From contig NZ_CP159534.1 of the NCBI RefSeq assembly GCF_040529335.1, forward strand, positions 2,232,001-2,296,000: 64,000 nt of DNA, in the 5' to 3' direction. The DNA comes from Streptomyces sp. HUAS MG91 (GTDB lineage Bacteria; Actinomycetota; Actinomycetes; Streptomycetales; Streptomycetaceae). Shown here piece after piece: positions 30,539-40,619 of the stretch. Numbering within the stretch: the stretch's first letter is position 1; every line of letters starts with the position of its first letter. The translations under genes were made by a program, and so were the position numbers. Under the pieces are notes generated by a model. The model did not search any database and was not told the DNA's origin. It saw nothing but the letters and a program-made list of their open reading frames with translations.

Positions 30539-31117
30539 TCAGCCTCTCATCGGGAACGCGTACAGGTGGACGCCGACCATTTCGCGGCCCTCGGGGTCCG
30601 CGGTCCTGCCGTGCTCGGTGTACCGGGCGACGACGGCGTGCAACTCGGCGGTCATGTCCTTGAGTTCGTCCGGGGTGAGCCGGGCCATGAAGTCGGAGCT
30701 GTCGTGCGCGTCCTGCCACTCGGCGCTCCATCCGGCGCGCTGTTCGAGGAAGCGCAGGTAGTGGTCGCGGCGCTGGTCGTACATGACGCGGGACAGGGCG
30801 GTGTGGGCGGCGGCGCCCTCCGGGCTGTCCCGGAAGTCCTTGCTCTCGATGCGGAGTGTCTCCTGGGCGGCCTGCCACCAGCGCTCCCGCGCGTCGCCGC
30901 CCTCGCGGCGCTCGGCCTCCTCGATCAGCCCGTGCTCGGCGAGCTTGCGCAGGTGGTAGCTGACCAGGGAGACGGCCGTGCCGTCGTCGAGGTCGTCCAC
31001 GAGCTGGGAGGCGGTGGCGGTCCCGCGCATCTTCAGGGCTCCGTAGAGCCGCATGCGCAGGGGGTGGCCGAAGGCCTTGAGGGTGGCGAGGTCCGCGATG
31101 CGGCGTGGCTCTGACAT
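30539..31117 (-). CDS. ArsR-type winged-helix regulator
   Basis: 192 residues. The N-terminal winged helix is clear: ATLKAFGHPLRMRLYGALKMRGTATASQLVDDL followed by VSYHLRKLAEHGLIEEAERREG. A C-terminal helical part (about 90-190) rich in Trp/Glu may bind a ligand; no metal-binding CxC motif is seen, so this is not a classical metal sensor. The ATG at 31117 is chosen because it begins just before the domain and lies 25 bases downstream of palindromic sites. It heads a two-gene unit with the MFS exporter and probably represses it. Confidence 0.9.
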   Translation of the reverse strand: MSEPRRIADLATLKAFGHPLRMRLYGALKMRGTATASQLVDDLDDGTAVSLVSYHLRKLAEHGLIEEAERREGGDARERWWQAAQETLRIESKDFRDSPEGAAAHTALSRVMYDQRRDHYLRFLEQRAGWSAEWQDAHDSSDFMARLTPDELKDMTAELHAVVARYTEHGRTADPEGREMVGVHLYAFPMRG

Positions 31118-31142
31118 ACCTCGACCGTAGATGCGCAAGAAA

Positions 31143-31168
31143 TGTTGCGCAACAAAAATTGCGCAACA
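31143..31168. promoter_or_regulatory. Palindromic operator pair of the ArsR-type regulator
   Basis: TGTTGCGCAACA (31143-31154) is a perfect 12-bp palindrome; TTGCGCAACA (31159-31168) repeats most of it 16 bp further on. Both are AT-rich for this genome and lie 26-51 bases before the regulator's start, where an autorepressor would bind. Confidence 0.75.
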
Positions 31169-31192
31169 GATGCTTCGTGAATTCGCAGGGGG

Positions 31193-32401
31193 TCAGTCCC
31201 GCCGCAGCCGGTACGCGCTCAGGGCGAGCCCGAGTTCCACGAGGTCGGCCGGGCGCGCGAGGCTGCGCCCGGTCAGCTGCTCGCAGCGGCGCAGCCGGTT
31301 GAGCACGGTGTTGCGGTGGCAGTAGAGGCGGGCGGCGGCGCGCTGCGCGGAGCCGTCGCAGTCCAGCCAGACGGTCAGGGTGTCGAGCAGGAGGCCGCGG
31401 TCGGCGGGCGGCAGGACGAGCAGCGGGCCGAGCACCCGGTCGGCGAGGAGCCGGCCCAGTCCGGGGGCGGCGGCGACGAGGGCGGCGGGCAGTTCGTCGT
31501 CGAGGAGCACGGTGCCGCCGGCCGCGGGGCAGATGCGCAGGGCGGTCTCGGCGAGCCGCCGGGCGGCGCCGACCGCGGCGAGGCCGTCGACGGCGGGGCT
31601 GACCCCGATCCGCAGTCCCGGGACGCGGTCCGTCGTCGCGCGGCAGGCGGCGGCGAGTCCGGCGCTGGTCCGGTCCGTGAGGGGGACGATGCCGCGCCGC
31701 CCGTCGGGGCCCGGGTGCCACACCGCCCGCGGTTCGCCGGGCAGCACGGGCGGCGCGCCCGGCCCGCCCGCGACGAGCACCACCGCGTACCGGCCCCGCT
31801 CGGGCAGGTTCAACTCGGCGGCGGCCGCGGGCAGATCGGCGATGCGCGTGGCGCCGTCGAGGAGGGCGGCGGCTCTCAGGCGGCGCCGGTTGTCGCGCCG
31901 CCAGGTCAGTTCGCGCTCGGCCTGCCGGTAGGCGTCGGCCACGCAGGCGCAGTGCTCGTCGACGAAGCCACGGACGTCGGCGGCGAGGTGGACGAGCAGG
32001 TGGGCGTCCTCGGGCCGCTGGACGGTGACCTCGTCGATCAGGGCGTGCCAGATCAGGGCGCCGCCGAGCCGGAAGGCGTGCAGCACGGCGTCGAGCGGCA
32101 GGCCGGACGCGGCGCGCTCGGCACCGATCCGGGCCGAGCAGGCGCGGGCGGCCGGGCGCGAGCGGGCCGGGTCGAGCAGGGAGCCGACGCTGTGCCGCAG
32201 CGAGCGCTGCACCTCCCGGCGCACCTCGGCGGGGTCGGCCTCGATCGCGGCGCGGTAGGCGGGCTCCCGCTCCCGCAGCTGTGCCACCAGCCGGTCGGTG
32301 AGCGCGGGGAGCCGGCCCATCAGCGGGAGCGCCGCGCGACGCAGCACTCCCACCGCCGCGGGCGTGGTGGCGGGCTTGGGGCGTACGAGGTGCGCGGGCA
32401 T
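31193..32401 (-). CDS. PucR/CdaR-family transcriptional regulator
   Basis: 402 residues. The C-terminal helix-turn-helix is the PucR type: WLDCDGSAQRAAARLYCHRNTVLNRLRRCEQLTGRSL. The middle part (about 190-310) looks like the GGDEF-like CdaR domain, and the N-terminal part (about 20-170) is all-helical and ends in CACVADAYRQAERELTWRRDNRRRLRAAALL. Family members control catabolic or developmental genes in response to metabolites. The target is not evident; the adjacent genes are regulators and a transporter on the same strand. Confidence 0.87.
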   Translation of the reverse strand: MPAHLVRPKPATTPAAVGVLRRAALPLMGRLPALTDRLVAQLREREPAYRAAIEADPAEVRREVQRSLRHSVGSLLDPARSRPAARACSARIGAERAASGLPLDAVLHAFRLGGALIWHALIDEVTVQRPEDAHLLVHLAADVRGFVDEHCACVADAYRQAERELTWRRDNRRRLRAAALLDGATRIADLPAAAAELNLPERGRYAVVLVAGGPGAPPVLPGEPRAVWHPGPDGRRGIVPLTDRTSAGLAAACRATTDRVPGLRIGVSPAVDGLAAVGAARRLAETALRICPAAGGTVLLDDELPAALVAAAPGLGRLLADRVLGPLLVLPPADRGLLLDTLTVWLDCDGSAQRAAARLYCHRNTVLNRLRRCEQLTGRSLARPADLVELGLALSAYRLRRD

Positions 32402-32555
32402 CGGTCCTCCACGGTTCGGCTCGCGCCGGGGCGCGGCGGCTCCGCCCCGGGCCCGCAGAATGGCATACCGTCCAGTCGGTCTCCAGCCCCCGGAAGAAAA
32501 CGATGCGGTACGGGGATGTGGCGGGCGGCGCGCGGTCCCCGGCGACGGGGGCCGG

Positions 32556-34511
32556 TCAGGAGGCGGTGGCGGGGCGTTCCGCGCGGTGCACGAGCCGGGC
32601 CAGCTCGACGCGCGAGCGTACGCCGAGCTGGGCGAAGACGTTGCGCAGGTGGTGGTCCACGGTGCGCGGGCTCACCGAGAGGCGGCGGGCGACCTCGCGG
32701 TTGGTGTCGCCCTCGGCGACGCAGTGCGCGATGCGCAGTTGCTGCGGGGTCAGCTCGGCCAGTTCCGGGCTGGGCCGACCGTAGCCGGGCGCCTCGCCGG
32801 TGGCCCGCAGTTCGGCGGCCGTCTGCGCGGCCCAGACCGAAGCGCCGCACCGCTCGAAGGCGACCAGGGCGTCGCGCAGCAGCACCCTGGCGCGGGCCGG
32901 TCTGCGGGTGCGGCGCAGCCACTTGCCGTACAGGGCGGCGGTGCGGGCCCGCTCGAAGTCGCCGCCGCCCGTGCGGTCGTGGCGGGCCAGGGCCTCGCCG
33001 AAGCGGTCGTCGCCGGGGTCGAGGAGGGCCTGGCAGCGGGCGAGTTGGGCCGGGGCCTGCGGGTCGTATCCGCGCTCGGCCCACACGGCGAACTCCGCGA
33101 CGGCCTCGCGGGCCCCGCCCGGCTCACCCGCCGCGGCCGCCGCCTCCACGAGGCAGGGCACGGCGAGCATCCGCACCGCGAAGTGGCCGCCGCGCGGCCC
33201 CGGCCCGGTCAGCGGGGCGAGCCGGGCCGTCGCCTCGGCGGCCCGGCCGCGCGCCAGATCGGCCCGGGCCAGCGCCCACTGGGCGAGCGTCGCCGTCTGT
33301 ACGAGGCCGTGCCGGTCGGCGATGTGCTGGGCGGCCGAGGCGTGCCGGGCGACGATGCCGGTGTCGCTGTCCAGGGAGGCGACCAGGGCGAGGATGGCGT
33401 GCTGGCCCGCGACGAGGTTGCGCTGCCCGCCGGCGCGGGCGGTGGCAAGCCCCTCCTCGGCGTGGGCGCGGGCGCGGGCGTGGCGTCCCGAGCGCAGTTC
33501 TCCGTAGGCGAGCAGTTCCAGGGCCCGGGGCACTTCGGGCGCCGCGTCCCGGGCGCGGGCCGCGGCGAGCGCCCTGCTGCCGATCCGGCAGGCGGCGTCG
33601 ACCCGCCCGGCGACGAGGGCGGCGGCTCCGGCCCGCAGCAGCACGTCCGGCTCCCCCTCCTCGGCGCACGCGGCCCGCTCGACGACGCGGGCCAGGGCGG
33701 CCCGGCCGGCCAGGAAGCGCTCGCCGAGCGAGGCGGACATGCCGAGGCGGTAGTCGAGGACGGCGCCGGGTCCCGGCGGGATCCCCTGGACGCCGACGAT
33801 CTCCCGGTACCCCTCCGCGTCGCCGAGCGCCCAGGTCGCTTCCGCCGCCGCGAGCCGGGCGTCGAGGGCCGGTCCCGGGGCGCTCTGCCCGGCGGCCAGC
33901 AGCAGGGACTCGCGGGCGTCGGCCACGGGTCCGTCGCGCAGCGCGAGCAGGCCGTGGACCAGCGCGGCCTGCCCGCGTACAGGGTCGGGGACCGCCGACT
34001 CGGCGGCCCGGTCGAGGAGTTCGCGGGCCCGCGCCGCTCGGCCCGCGCGCCGGTAGCGGTCGGCCGCCGCGACCAGACGGGCCGCCCGCACCGCCGGGTC
34101 CGGTGCGAGTCCGGCGGCGAGGGCCAGCGCCGTGGCCCGCTCCCCCGCGGGCGGGCCCGGCTCCGCCGCCGCGGCGGCCAGTTCGGCGCCGAGCCGTTCG
34201 TCCGGGTACGGCGTCGCGAGCACCCGGTGCAGCAGGCCCGCCGGGCGCTGCCGCTCCCCCGTGGCGGCCTCGGCCAGCAGACGGTGCGCCTCCCTGCGCC
34301 GGGCGGGCGGCTCCGCCGTGTACCGGGCGCGCGGGTCCGGCAGGCGCAGCCGTCCGTCGGCGTCGCGGGTCAGGCCCGCGCGTGCGGCGGCGTCCAGGGC
34401 GTGCGCGTCGAGTCCGGCGGCCGTCGCGGCCCGCAGCACGAGCCCCGCGTCGGCGCCGGGTCCCTCCGGGTCGGCCTCGTACGCGGCGGCGGTCAGCAAC
34501 AGCACGCTCAT
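32556..34511 (-). CDS. LuxR-family regulator of the LAL type without ATPase domain
   Basis: 651 residues. The C-terminus has a clear LuxR helix-turn-helix: LAELTPQQLRIAHCVAEGDTNREVARRLSVSPRTVDHHLRNVF. Before it lie about 450 residues of alanine-rich TPR-like helices. The start MSVLLLTAAAYEADPEGPGAD aligns by eye with the region that normally follows the AAA ATPase domain of large LAL regulators. No Walker A (GxxxxGKT) or Walker B is present, and the 360 bases upstream hold only repeats. It therefore seems to be a LAL relative that lost or never had its ATPase. The start is the only suitable ATG. Confidence 0.83.
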   Translation of the reverse strand: MSVLLLTAAAYEADPEGPGADAGLVLRAATAAGLDAHALDAAARAGLTRDADGRLRLPDPRARYTAEPPARRREAHRLLAEAATGERQRPAGLLHRVLATPYPDERLGAELAAAAAEPGPPAGERATALALAAGLAPDPAVRAARLVAAADRYRRAGRAARARELLDRAAESAVPDPVRGQAALVHGLLALRDGPVADARESLLLAAGQSAPGPALDARLAAAEATWALGDAEGYREIVGVQGIPPGPGAVLDYRLGMSASLGERFLAGRAALARVVERAACAEEGEPDVLLRAGAAALVAGRVDAACRIGSRALAAARARDAAPEVPRALELLAYGELRSGRHARARAHAEEGLATARAGGQRNLVAGQHAILALVASLDSDTGIVARHASAAQHIADRHGLVQTATLAQWALARADLARGRAAEATARLAPLTGPGPRGGHFAVRMLAVPCLVEAAAAAGEPGGAREAVAEFAVWAERGYDPQAPAQLARCQALLDPGDDRFGEALARHDRTGGGDFERARTAALYGKWLRRTRRPARARVLLRDALVAFERCGASVWAAQTAAELRATGEAPGYGRPSPELAELTPQQLRIAHCVAEGDTNREVARRLSVSPRTVDHHLRNVFAQLGVRSRVELARLVHRAERPATAS

Positions 34512-34635
34512 GCCGGTCACCCGGACCACGCTAGACGTGCGCCGTCCCGCACCCGACACCGATTGGTCCCGCCCCCAACCACCACGCGAGGACACTGTGC
34601 CCCCGCACAACCCTCTGGAGCGCGGCTCCGGTGGG

Positions 34636-34667
34636 GGCTGGTCGCGCAGTTCCCCGCGCCCCTGAGG
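34636..34667 (-). repeat. Intergenic GC-rich repeat, reverse orientation (tail type A)
   Basis: The reverse complement of the core with the GCGACCAGCC tail. It lies about 125 bases upstream of the LuxR-family start and points toward the next copy at 34.77 kb. Confidence 0.85.
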
Positions 34668-34744
34668 CATGCGCTGACGCGCGGCCTCCCCTTGAGGCTG
34701 CGCTTCGCGCGCCTCCGAGGAAGGGCGGGTGGCGCGCCTCTGAT

Positions 34745-34815
34745 GAGATGGCGCACGCAGTGCGCATCTCAGGGGCGCGGGGAACTGCGCGAGAAGCGGC
34801 CACCGGGCGCCAGCC
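34745..34815 (+). repeat. Intergenic GC-rich repeat with hairpin after hisF (tail type B)
   Basis: A hairpin at 34745-34770 (GAGATGGCGCAC with GTGCGCATCTC) leads into the repeat core and the tail with CGAGAAGCGGCCACCGGG. It lies about 56 bases past the hisF stop and may end the his operon transcript. Together with the inverted copy it fills much of this 360-base gene-free stretch. Confidence 0.85.
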
Positions 34816-34871
34816 GGGCGACAACCCGACAAAAGCGCAGGCCCACCCACCCGCAGGCCCGCACGGAGTGC

Positions 34872-35627
34872 TCAGCGCACCGGGCAACCAGCCTCGCGCA
34901 GGGAGGACTTCACCTCTCCGATGCGCAGGTCACCGAAGTGGAAGACGGACGCCGCGAGCACGGCATCGGCCCCCGCCGCGACGGCCGGCGCGAAGTGATC
35001 GAGACGCCCGGCGCCGCCCGAGGCGATCACCGGCACGGACACATGCTTGCGTACGGCCGAGATCATCTCCAGGTCGTACCCGTCCTTGGTGCCGTCGGCG
35101 TCCATCGAGTTGAGCAGAATCTCCCCGGCCCCCAGCTCGGCGGCCTGATGCGCCCACTCGACGGCGTCGATCCCGGCGGACCGCCGCCCGCCGTGCGTCG
35201 TCACCTCGAACGACCCGGACTCGGTGCGCCGCGCGTCCACGGAGAGGACCAGCACCTGCCGCCCGAACCGCTCGGCGATCTCCCGGATCAGCTCCGGCCG
35301 GGCGATGGCCGCCGTGTTGACGCCCACCTTGTCGGCCCCGGCGCGCAGCAGCTTGTCCACGTCCTCGGCGGTGCGCACACCGCCGCCCACGGTGAGCGGG
35401 ATGAAGACCTGCTCGGCGGTGCGGCGCACCACGTCGTAGGTGGTCTCCCGGTTGCCGGAGGAGGCGGTGATGTCCAGGAACGTCAGCTCGTCGGCGCCCT
35501 CGGCGTCGTACACCTTCGCCATCTCGACGGGGTCGCCCGCGTCGCGCAGGTTCTGGAAGTTGACGCCCTTGACGACCCGCCCGTTGTCCACGTCGAGACA
35601 CGGGATGACGCGTACCGCGAGGCTCAC
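34872..35627 (-). CDS. hisF: Imidazole glycerol phosphate synthase cyclase subunit
   Basis: 251 residues, TIM barrel; with HisH it makes imidazole glycerol phosphate and AICAR. The catalytic Asp residues are in [14 protein letters not shown] and VLSVDARRT. The phosphate-binding loops are [12 protein letters not shown] and [13 protein letters not shown]. The GTG start overlaps the ridA stop (GTGA). Last gene of the his operon. Confidence 0.98.
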   Translation of the reverse strand: MSLAVRVIPCLDVDNGRVVKGVNFQNLRDAGDPVEMAKVYDAEGADELTFLDITASSGNRETTYDVVRRTAEQVFIPLTVGGGVRTAEDVDKLLRAGADKVGVNTAAIARPELIREIAERFGRQVLVLSVDARRTESGSFEVTTHGGRRSAGIDAVEWAHQAAELGAGEILLNSMDADGTKDGYDLEMISAVRKHVSVPVIASGGAGRLDHFAPAVAAGADAVLAASVFHFGDLRIGEVKSSLREAGCPVR

Positions 35628-36031
35628 CGCGCGTCTCCTGTCTGCGGGCGGAACGCCTCGACCTCGACCTCCACGACCAGCGACGGGTCGACGAAGCCGG
35701 AGATGATCAGCATCGACGCGACGGGGCGGACGGTGTCGAACAGCTCCTTGTGGGCCCGGCCGACCTCGTCCACGTCCCGCGCGTGCGTGATGTACATGCG
35801 GGTGCGCACGACGTCGTCGCGGCCGAGGCCCAGCTCGCCCAGCGCCTCGATCGCCACGTTGAAGGCGTTCTTCGTCTGCTCGTACGGGCCGCCCTCGGAG
35901 ATCACGCCGTTGACGACGGAGGTGCAGCCGGCGACCAGCACGAGACCGTTGGGGAGTTCGACGGTGCGGGCGTACCCGAACGCCTCCTCCCAGGGGGCAC
36001 CGGACTGGGTCCGGCGGACGGCGTCGCTCAT
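35624..36031 (-). CDS. RidA/YjgF family protein
   Basis: 135 residues. RidA proteins remove reactive enamine/imine intermediates. The family run is seen in [49 protein letters not shown] and [23 protein letters not shown], with the Arg that binds the substrate carboxylate (VRTRMYI). It sits inside the his operon between priA and hisF, overlapping both (ATGA/GTGA). A role in histidine synthesis is not known; it may simply guard amino acid enzymes. Confidence 0.9.
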   Translation of the reverse strand: MSDAVRRTQSGAPWEEAFGYARTVELPNGLVLVAGCTSVVNGVISEGGPYEQTKNAFNVAIEALGELGLGRDDVVRTRMYITHARDVDEVGRAHKELFDTVRPVASMLIISGFVDPSLVVEVEVEAFRPQTGDAR

Positions 36032-36753
36032 ACGGAGACCGCCTCCAGCGCCTCCTCCAGCGTGAACGCCTTGGCGTACAGCGCCTTGCCGACGATGGAG
36101 CCCTCGACGCCCAGCGGCACCAGCTCGGCGATGGCGCGCAGGTCGTCGAGGGAGGAGACGCCGCCGGAGGCGACGACCGGGCGGTCCGTGGCCGCGCACA
36201 CGTTCTTCAGCAGCTCCAGGTTCGGGCCCTGGAGCGTGCCGTCCTTGGCGATGTCGGTGACGACATAGCGGGAGCAGCCCTCGGAGTTGAGGCGCTCCAG
36301 GGTCTCGTAGAGGTCGCCGCCGTCGCGGGTCCAGCCGCGGCCGCGCAGCGTGGTGCCGCGCACGTCGAGGCCGACGGCGATCTTGTCGCCGTGCTCGGCG
36401 ATGACCTTGGCGACCCACTCGGGGGTCTCCAGGGCAGCGGTGCCGAGGTTGACGCGGGTGCAGCCGGTGGCGAGGGCGGCGGCGAGCGTGTCGTCGTCGC
36501 GGATGCCGCCGGACAGCTCCACCTTGATGTCCATGGCCTCGGTGACCTCGCGGATCAGCGCGCGGTTGTCGCCGGTGCCGAACGCGGCGTCGAGGTCGAC
36601 CAGGTGCAGCCACTCGGCGCCGGAGGACTGCCAGGCGAGGGCGGCCTCCAGCGGGGAGCCGTAGGAGGTCTCGGAGCCGGACTCGCCATGGACAAGGCGG
36701 ACCGCCTGGCCGTCACGGACGTCGACCGCGGGGAGGAGTTCGAGCTTGCTCAT
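36028..36753 (-). CDS. priA: Bifunctional phosphoribosyl isomerase A (HisA/TrpF)
   Basis: 241 residues, TIM barrel. In actinobacteria without trpF this enzyme serves both histidine (ProFAR) and tryptophan (PRA) isomerisation. The general acid/base Asp residues are in [15 protein letters not shown] and [15 protein letters not shown]. Phosphate sites: [13 protein letters not shown] and [13 protein letters not shown]. The start ATG at 36753 lies 2 bases after the hisH stop. No separate trpF is in the window, fitting the dual role. Confidence 0.96.
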   Translation of the reverse strand: MSKLELLPAVDVRDGQAVRLVHGESGSETSYGSPLEAALAWQSSGAEWLHLVDLDAAFGTGDNRALIREVTEAMDIKVELSGGIRDDDTLAAALATGCTRVNLGTAALETPEWVAKVIAEHGDKIAVGLDVRGTTLRGRGWTRDGGDLYETLERLNSEGCSRYVVTDIAKDGTLQGPNLELLKNVCAATDRPVVASGGVSSLDDLRAIAELVPLGVEGSIVGKALYAKAFTLEEALEAVSV

Positions 36754-36755
36754 GG

Positions 36756-37394
36756 TCAAAGGGTTCCGATCCAGTTCTTCAACAGCTGGGCTCCGGCGTC
36801 GCCGGACTTCTCGGGGTGGAACTGCGTCGCCCACAGCGCGCCGTTCTCGACGGCGGCCACGAAGGGCTCGCCGTGGGTCGACCAGGTGACCTTGGGGGCA
36901 CGGATATGGGGGTTCTTGACCTCCATGTCCCAGTGCTGGACGGCGTAACTGTGCACGAAGTAGAAGCGCTCGTCGCTGCCGACACCCGCGAACAGCTCGC
37001 TGTCCTCGGGTGCGTCGACGGTGTTCCAGCCCATGTGCGGGACGACGTCGGCCTTCAGCGGTTCGACGACGCCGGGCCATTCGTCGAGGCCCTCGGCCTC
37101 GACGCCGTGCTCGATGCCTCGCGCGAACAGGATCTGCATGCCGACGCAGATGCCCATCACGGGCCGCCCGCCGGACAGCCGGCGCCCGACGATCCAGTCG
37201 CCGCGCGCCTCCTTCAGCCCGTTCATGCAGGCGGCGAAGGCGCCCACGCCGGGGACGAGGAGGCCGTCGGCGTTCATCGCCCTGTCGTAGTCGCGGGTGA
37301 TCTCGACGTCGGCGCCCGCGCGGGCGAGGGCGCGCTCGGCGGAGCGCACGTTCCCGAAGCCGTAGTCGAAGACGACAACTTTTTTGTCTGTCAT
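36756..37394 (-). CDS. hisH: Imidazole glycerol phosphate synthase glutaminase subunit
   Basis: 212 residues, class I glutamine amidotransferase. The nucleophile is in [13 protein letters not shown], the His/Glu pair in [17 protein letters not shown]. The N-terminus is [18 protein letters not shown]. It begins ATG ACA GAC AAA AAA, a run of six A bases that is odd for such a GC-rich genome. It provides ammonia to HisF. Confidence 0.97.
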   Translation of the reverse strand: MTDKKVVVFDYGFGNVRSAERALARAGADVEITRDYDRAMNADGLLVPGVGAFAACMNGLKEARGDWIVGRRLSGGRPVMGICVGMQILFARGIEHGVEAEGLDEWPGVVEPLKADVVPHMGWNTVDAPEDSELFAGVGSDERFYFVHSYAVQHWDMEVKNPHIRAPKVTWSTHGEPFVAAVENGALWATQFHPEKSGDAGAQLLKNWIGTL

Positions 37395-37399
37395 GGCCG

Positions 37400-37564
37400 T
37401 CAGTTCCAGTAGTCGAGCCGCAGCACGCCCGCGACGAGGCACAGGCCGGCGCTGATCGACAGCAGGGTGATGAGGCTCTTGCCCATGCCCTGCTTGGTGA
37501 ACGAGATGATGCCGCCGACCAGGAAGAGGCCGACGAGGATGAGGACGGTCGCGAGGCCGTTCAT
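37400..37564 (-). CDS. Small two-helix membrane protein within the his operon
   Basis: 54 residues with two hydrophobic segments: [18 protein letters not shown] and [19 protein letters not shown], separated by KQGMGK. It starts 2 bases after the hisB stop and ends 5 bases before hisH, so it is cotranscribed. I know of short membrane proteins at this spot in other Streptomyces genomes, but no function is known. The ATG at 37564 is chosen over the longer frame, which has no helix before it and lies within hisB. Confidence 0.8.
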   Translation of the reverse strand: MNGLATVLILVGLFLVGGIISFTKQGMGKSLITLLSISAGLCLVAGVLRLDYWN

Positions 37565-37566
37565 GA

Positions 37567-38160
37567 CTAGAGGGCACCCTTCGTCGAGGGGAGGATGCCG
37601 GCCGCGCGCGGGTCGCGCTCGGAGGCGTAGCGCAGCGCGCGGGCGAGGGCCTTGAACTGGCACTCCACGATGTGGTGCGCGTTGCGCCCGTACGGTACGT
37701 GGACGTGGAGGGCGATCTGCGCCTGCGCGACGAACGACTCCAGGATGTGCCGGGTCATCGTCGTGTCGTACTCGCCGATCATCGGCGCCATCTTCTCGGG
37801 CTCGGTGTGCACGAGGTAGGGGCGGCCGGAGAGGTCGACGGTGACCTGGGCGAGCGACTCGTCCAGCGGGACGGTGCAGTTGCCGAAGCGGTAGATGCCG
37901 ACCTTGTCGCCGAGCGCCTGCTTGAAGGCGGCGCCGAGGGCGAGGGCGGTGTCCTCGATGGTGTGGTGCGAGTCGATGTGCAGGTCGCCCTCGGTCTTGA
38001 CCGTGAGGTCGAAGAGGCCGTGGCGGCCGAGCTGGTCGAGCATGTGGTCGTAGAAGCCGACCCCCGTCGACACGTCGACCTTGCCGCTGCCGTCGAGGTC
38101 GATCTCGACGAGGACCGAGGTCTCCTTGGTCGTACGTTCTACGCGTCCTACGCGGCTCAT
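37567..38160 (-). CDS. hisB: Imidazoleglycerol-phosphate dehydratase
   Basis: 197 residues; single-domain HisB without the phosphatase part seen in enterics. Metal-binding signatures: [35 protein letters not shown] and the second motif set RHILESF with [22 protein letters not shown]. Overlaps the hisC stop (ATGA). Confidence 0.97.
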   Translation of the reverse strand: MSRVGRVERTTKETSVLVEIDLDGSGKVDVSTGVGFYDHMLDQLGRHGLFDLTVKTEGDLHIDSHHTIEDTALALGAAFKQALGDKVGIYRFGNCTVPLDESLAQVTVDLSGRPYLVHTEPEKMAPMIGEYDTTMTRHILESFVAQAQIALHVHVPYGRNAHHIVECQFKALARALRYASERDPRAAGILPSTKGAL

Positions 38161-39257
38161 GCGCCGAACTCCTTCTTCACTTCACGGGCCGCGTCCAGGA
38201 ACGCGTCGTTCTCTTCGGGGGTGCCGACCGACATGCGCAGCCGTCCCGGCACTCCGTTGTCACGGATCAGGACGCCGCGGTCGAGGATGAACCGCCAGAC
38301 GGCGTGCGGGTCGTCGAAGACGCCGAACTGGATGAAGTTGGCGTCGGCGACGGTCACGTCGAAGCCGAGCCCCTTCAGCTCCTCGACCACGCGGTCGCGC
38401 TCGGCCTTCAGCTGCTCGACGTACTGGAGCAGGGTGTCGGTGTACTCCAGGGCGGCGAGCGCCGTCGCCTGGTTGACGGCCGACAGGTGGTAGGGCAGGC
38501 GCACCAGCTGGACCGCGTCGACCACGGCCGGGTCGGCGGCGAGGTAGCCGAGGCGCAGGCCCGCGGCGCCGAACGCCTTCGACATGGTGCGCGAGACGAC
38601 GAGGTTCGGGCGGCCCTCGATCAGTTCGAGCAGGGAGGCGCCGTGGCTGAACTCGGTGTACGCCTCGTCGACGATCACCATGGCGTCCCGGCCGGCCGCC
38701 TCGTACAGCGCGAGGACGTCCTCGCGGGCCACGGCGTTGCCGGTGGGGTTGTTGGGGCTGGTGATGAAGACGACGCTGGGGCGGTGGGTGCGGATCGCCT
38801 CGACGGCGCCGGGCACGTCCAGCGAGAAGTCGTCCTTGCGCGGGGCGCTGACCCAGCCGGTGTTGGTGCCGCGGGCGAGCAGCGGGTGCATCGAGTACGA
38901 GGGCTCGAAGCCGAGGGCGGTGCGGCCGGGGCCGCCGAACGCCTGGAGGAGCTGCTGGAGCACCTCGTTCGACCCGTTGGCCGCCCAGACCTGTTCGTAC
39001 GTGACCTCGTGGCCGGTCGTACGGGTCAGGTACCGGGCCAGCTCGGTGCGCAGCTCCACCGCGTCCCGGTCGGGGTAGCGGTTGAGGGTGCGGGCCGCGT
39101 CCGCGACCCGCTCGGCGATGCGCGCGACGAGCGGCTCGGGCAGCGGGTACGGGTTCTCGTTCGTGTTCAGCCGGACGGCGACGTCGAGCTGGGGCGCGCC
39201 GTAAGGGGACTTGCCGCGCAGTTCGTCGCGTACGGGAAGGTCGTCGATGTGCGTCAC
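38157..39257 (-). CDS. hisC: Histidinol-phosphate aminotransferase
   Basis: 366 residues from a GTG overlapping the hisD stop (GTGA). PLP enzyme of fold type I: the lysine is in [19 protein letters not shown]. Other family runs are [44 protein letters not shown] and [10 protein letters not shown]. It moves the amino group from glutamate to imidazole acetol phosphate. Confidence 0.96.
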   Translation of the reverse strand: MTHIDDLPVRDELRGKSPYGAPQLDVAVRLNTNENPYPLPEPLVARIAERVADAARTLNRYPDRDAVELRTELARYLTRTTGHEVTYEQVWAANGSNEVLQQLLQAFGGPGRTALGFEPSYSMHPLLARGTNTGWVSAPRKDDFSLDVPGAVEAIRTHRPSVVFITSPNNPTGNAVAREDVLALYEAAGRDAMVIVDEAYTEFSHGASLLELIEGRPNLVVSRTMSKAFGAAGLRLGYLAADPAVVDAVQLVRLPYHLSAVNQATALAALEYTDTLLQYVEQLKAERDRVVEELKGLGFDVTVADANFIQFGVFDDPHAVWRFILDRGVLIRDNGVPGRLRMSVGTPEENDAFLDAAREVKKEFGA

Positions 39258-40579
39258 TTGTCCGTCGGCACCTTCCATCCGAAGCGGGCCTTGACGGCGG
39301 CGCCGTGCGCGGGCAGGTCCTCGGCCTCGGCCAGCGTCACCACGGTGTGGGCGACCTCGGCGAGAGCGTCCTTCGTGTAGTCGACGATGTGGATGCCGCG
39401 CAGGAAGGACTGGACGGACAGGCCGGAGGAGTGGCAGGCGCAGCCGCCGGTCGGCAGGACGTGGTTGGACCCGGCGGCGTAGTCCCCGAGGGAGACCGGC
39501 GCCCACGGGCCGACGAAGATCGCGCCCGCGTTCTTCACGCGCTGGGCTCGGGCGGCGGCGTCCGCCGTCTGGATCTCCAGGTGCTCGGCGCCGTACGCGT
39601 CGACGACCTTGAGGCAGTCGTCGAGCGAGTCCACGAGGACGATCGCGGACTGCTCGCCCTTGAGGGCGGGCAGGATGCGGTCCTCGACGTGCTTGGTCGC
39701 GGCGACCTGCGGCGCCAGCTCGCGCTCGACGGCGGCGGCCAGCTCCTCGCTGTCGGTGACGAGGACGGCGGCGGCCAGCGGGTCGTGCTCGGCCTGGCTG
39801 ATCAGGTCGGAGGCGACGTGCGCCGGGTCGGCGGTGGCGTCGGCGAGGACCGCGATCTCGGTCGGGCCGGCCTCGGCGTCGATGCCGATCCGGCCGGTGA
39901 AGTAGCGCTTGGCGGCGGCGACCCAGATGTTCCCCGGGCCGGTCACCATGTTCGCGGGCGGGCAGGACTCGGTGCCGTACGCGAACATCGCGACGGCGGT
40001 GGCGCCGCCCGCCGCGTACACCTCGTCGACGCCGAGCAGCGCGCAGGCCGCCAGGATCGTCGGGTGCGGCAGGCCGCCGAACTCCTTCTGCGGCGGGGAG
40101 GCGAGCGCGATCGACTCGACGCCGGCCTCCTGCGCCGGTACGGCGTTCATGATCACGGACGACGGGTAGACGGACCGGCCGCCGGGCGCGTACAGGCCGA
40201 CGCGCTCGACCGGCACCCACTTCTCGGTGACCGAGCCACCGGGCACGACCTGCGTGGTGTGGCCGGTACGGCGCTGCTCGCGGTGGACGACGCGGGCCCG
40301 GCGGATGGACTCCTCCAGGGCCGCGCGGACGGCCGGGTCGAGGTCGGCGAGGGCCTTGGCCAGGGCCTCGGCCGGCACCCGCACCGACTCCAGCGTCACT
40401 CCGTCGAACTTCTCCCCGTACTCGATCAGCGCCGCGTCGCCGCGATGATGCACGTCCTCGCAGATCGGACGCACCTTCTCCAGGGCGGCCGAGACGTCGA
40501 AGTCGGCTCGGGGCAGCAGCGAGCGCAGGGCCTGGCCCTCGGGGAGGGCGGCGCCGCGCAGATCGATTCGAGAGATCAC
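39254..40579 (-). CDS. hisD: Histidinol dehydrogenase
   Basis: 441 residues. Zn enzyme that oxidises histidinol to histidine in two NAD steps. Motifs: [68 protein letters not shown], and [23 protein letters not shown]. First gene of the his operon, with a GTG start. A perfect palindrome lies 41 bases upstream. Confidence 0.97.
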   Translation of the reverse strand: MISRIDLRGAALPEGQALRSLLPRADFDVSAALEKVRPICEDVHHRGDAALIEYGEKFDGVTLESVRVPAEALAKALADLDPAVRAALEESIRRARVVHREQRRTGHTTQVVPGGSVTEKWVPVERVGLYAPGGRSVYPSSVIMNAVPAQEAGVESIALASPPQKEFGGLPHPTILAACALLGVDEVYAAGGATAVAMFAYGTESCPPANMVTGPGNIWVAAAKRYFTGRIGIDAEAGPTEIAVLADATADPAHVASDLISQAEHDPLAAAVLVTDSEELAAAVERELAPQVAATKHVEDRILPALKGEQSAIVLVDSLDDCLKVVDAYGAEHLEIQTADAAARAQRVKNAGAIFVGPWAPVSLGDYAAGSNHVLPTGGCACHSSGLSVQSFLRGIHIVDYTKDALAEVAHTVVTLAEAEDLPAHGAAVKARFGWKVPTDK

Positions 40580-40619
40580 GCACCAATTCTCTCAGACGCG
40601 CCTTTGCCGCCGGTCGCCC

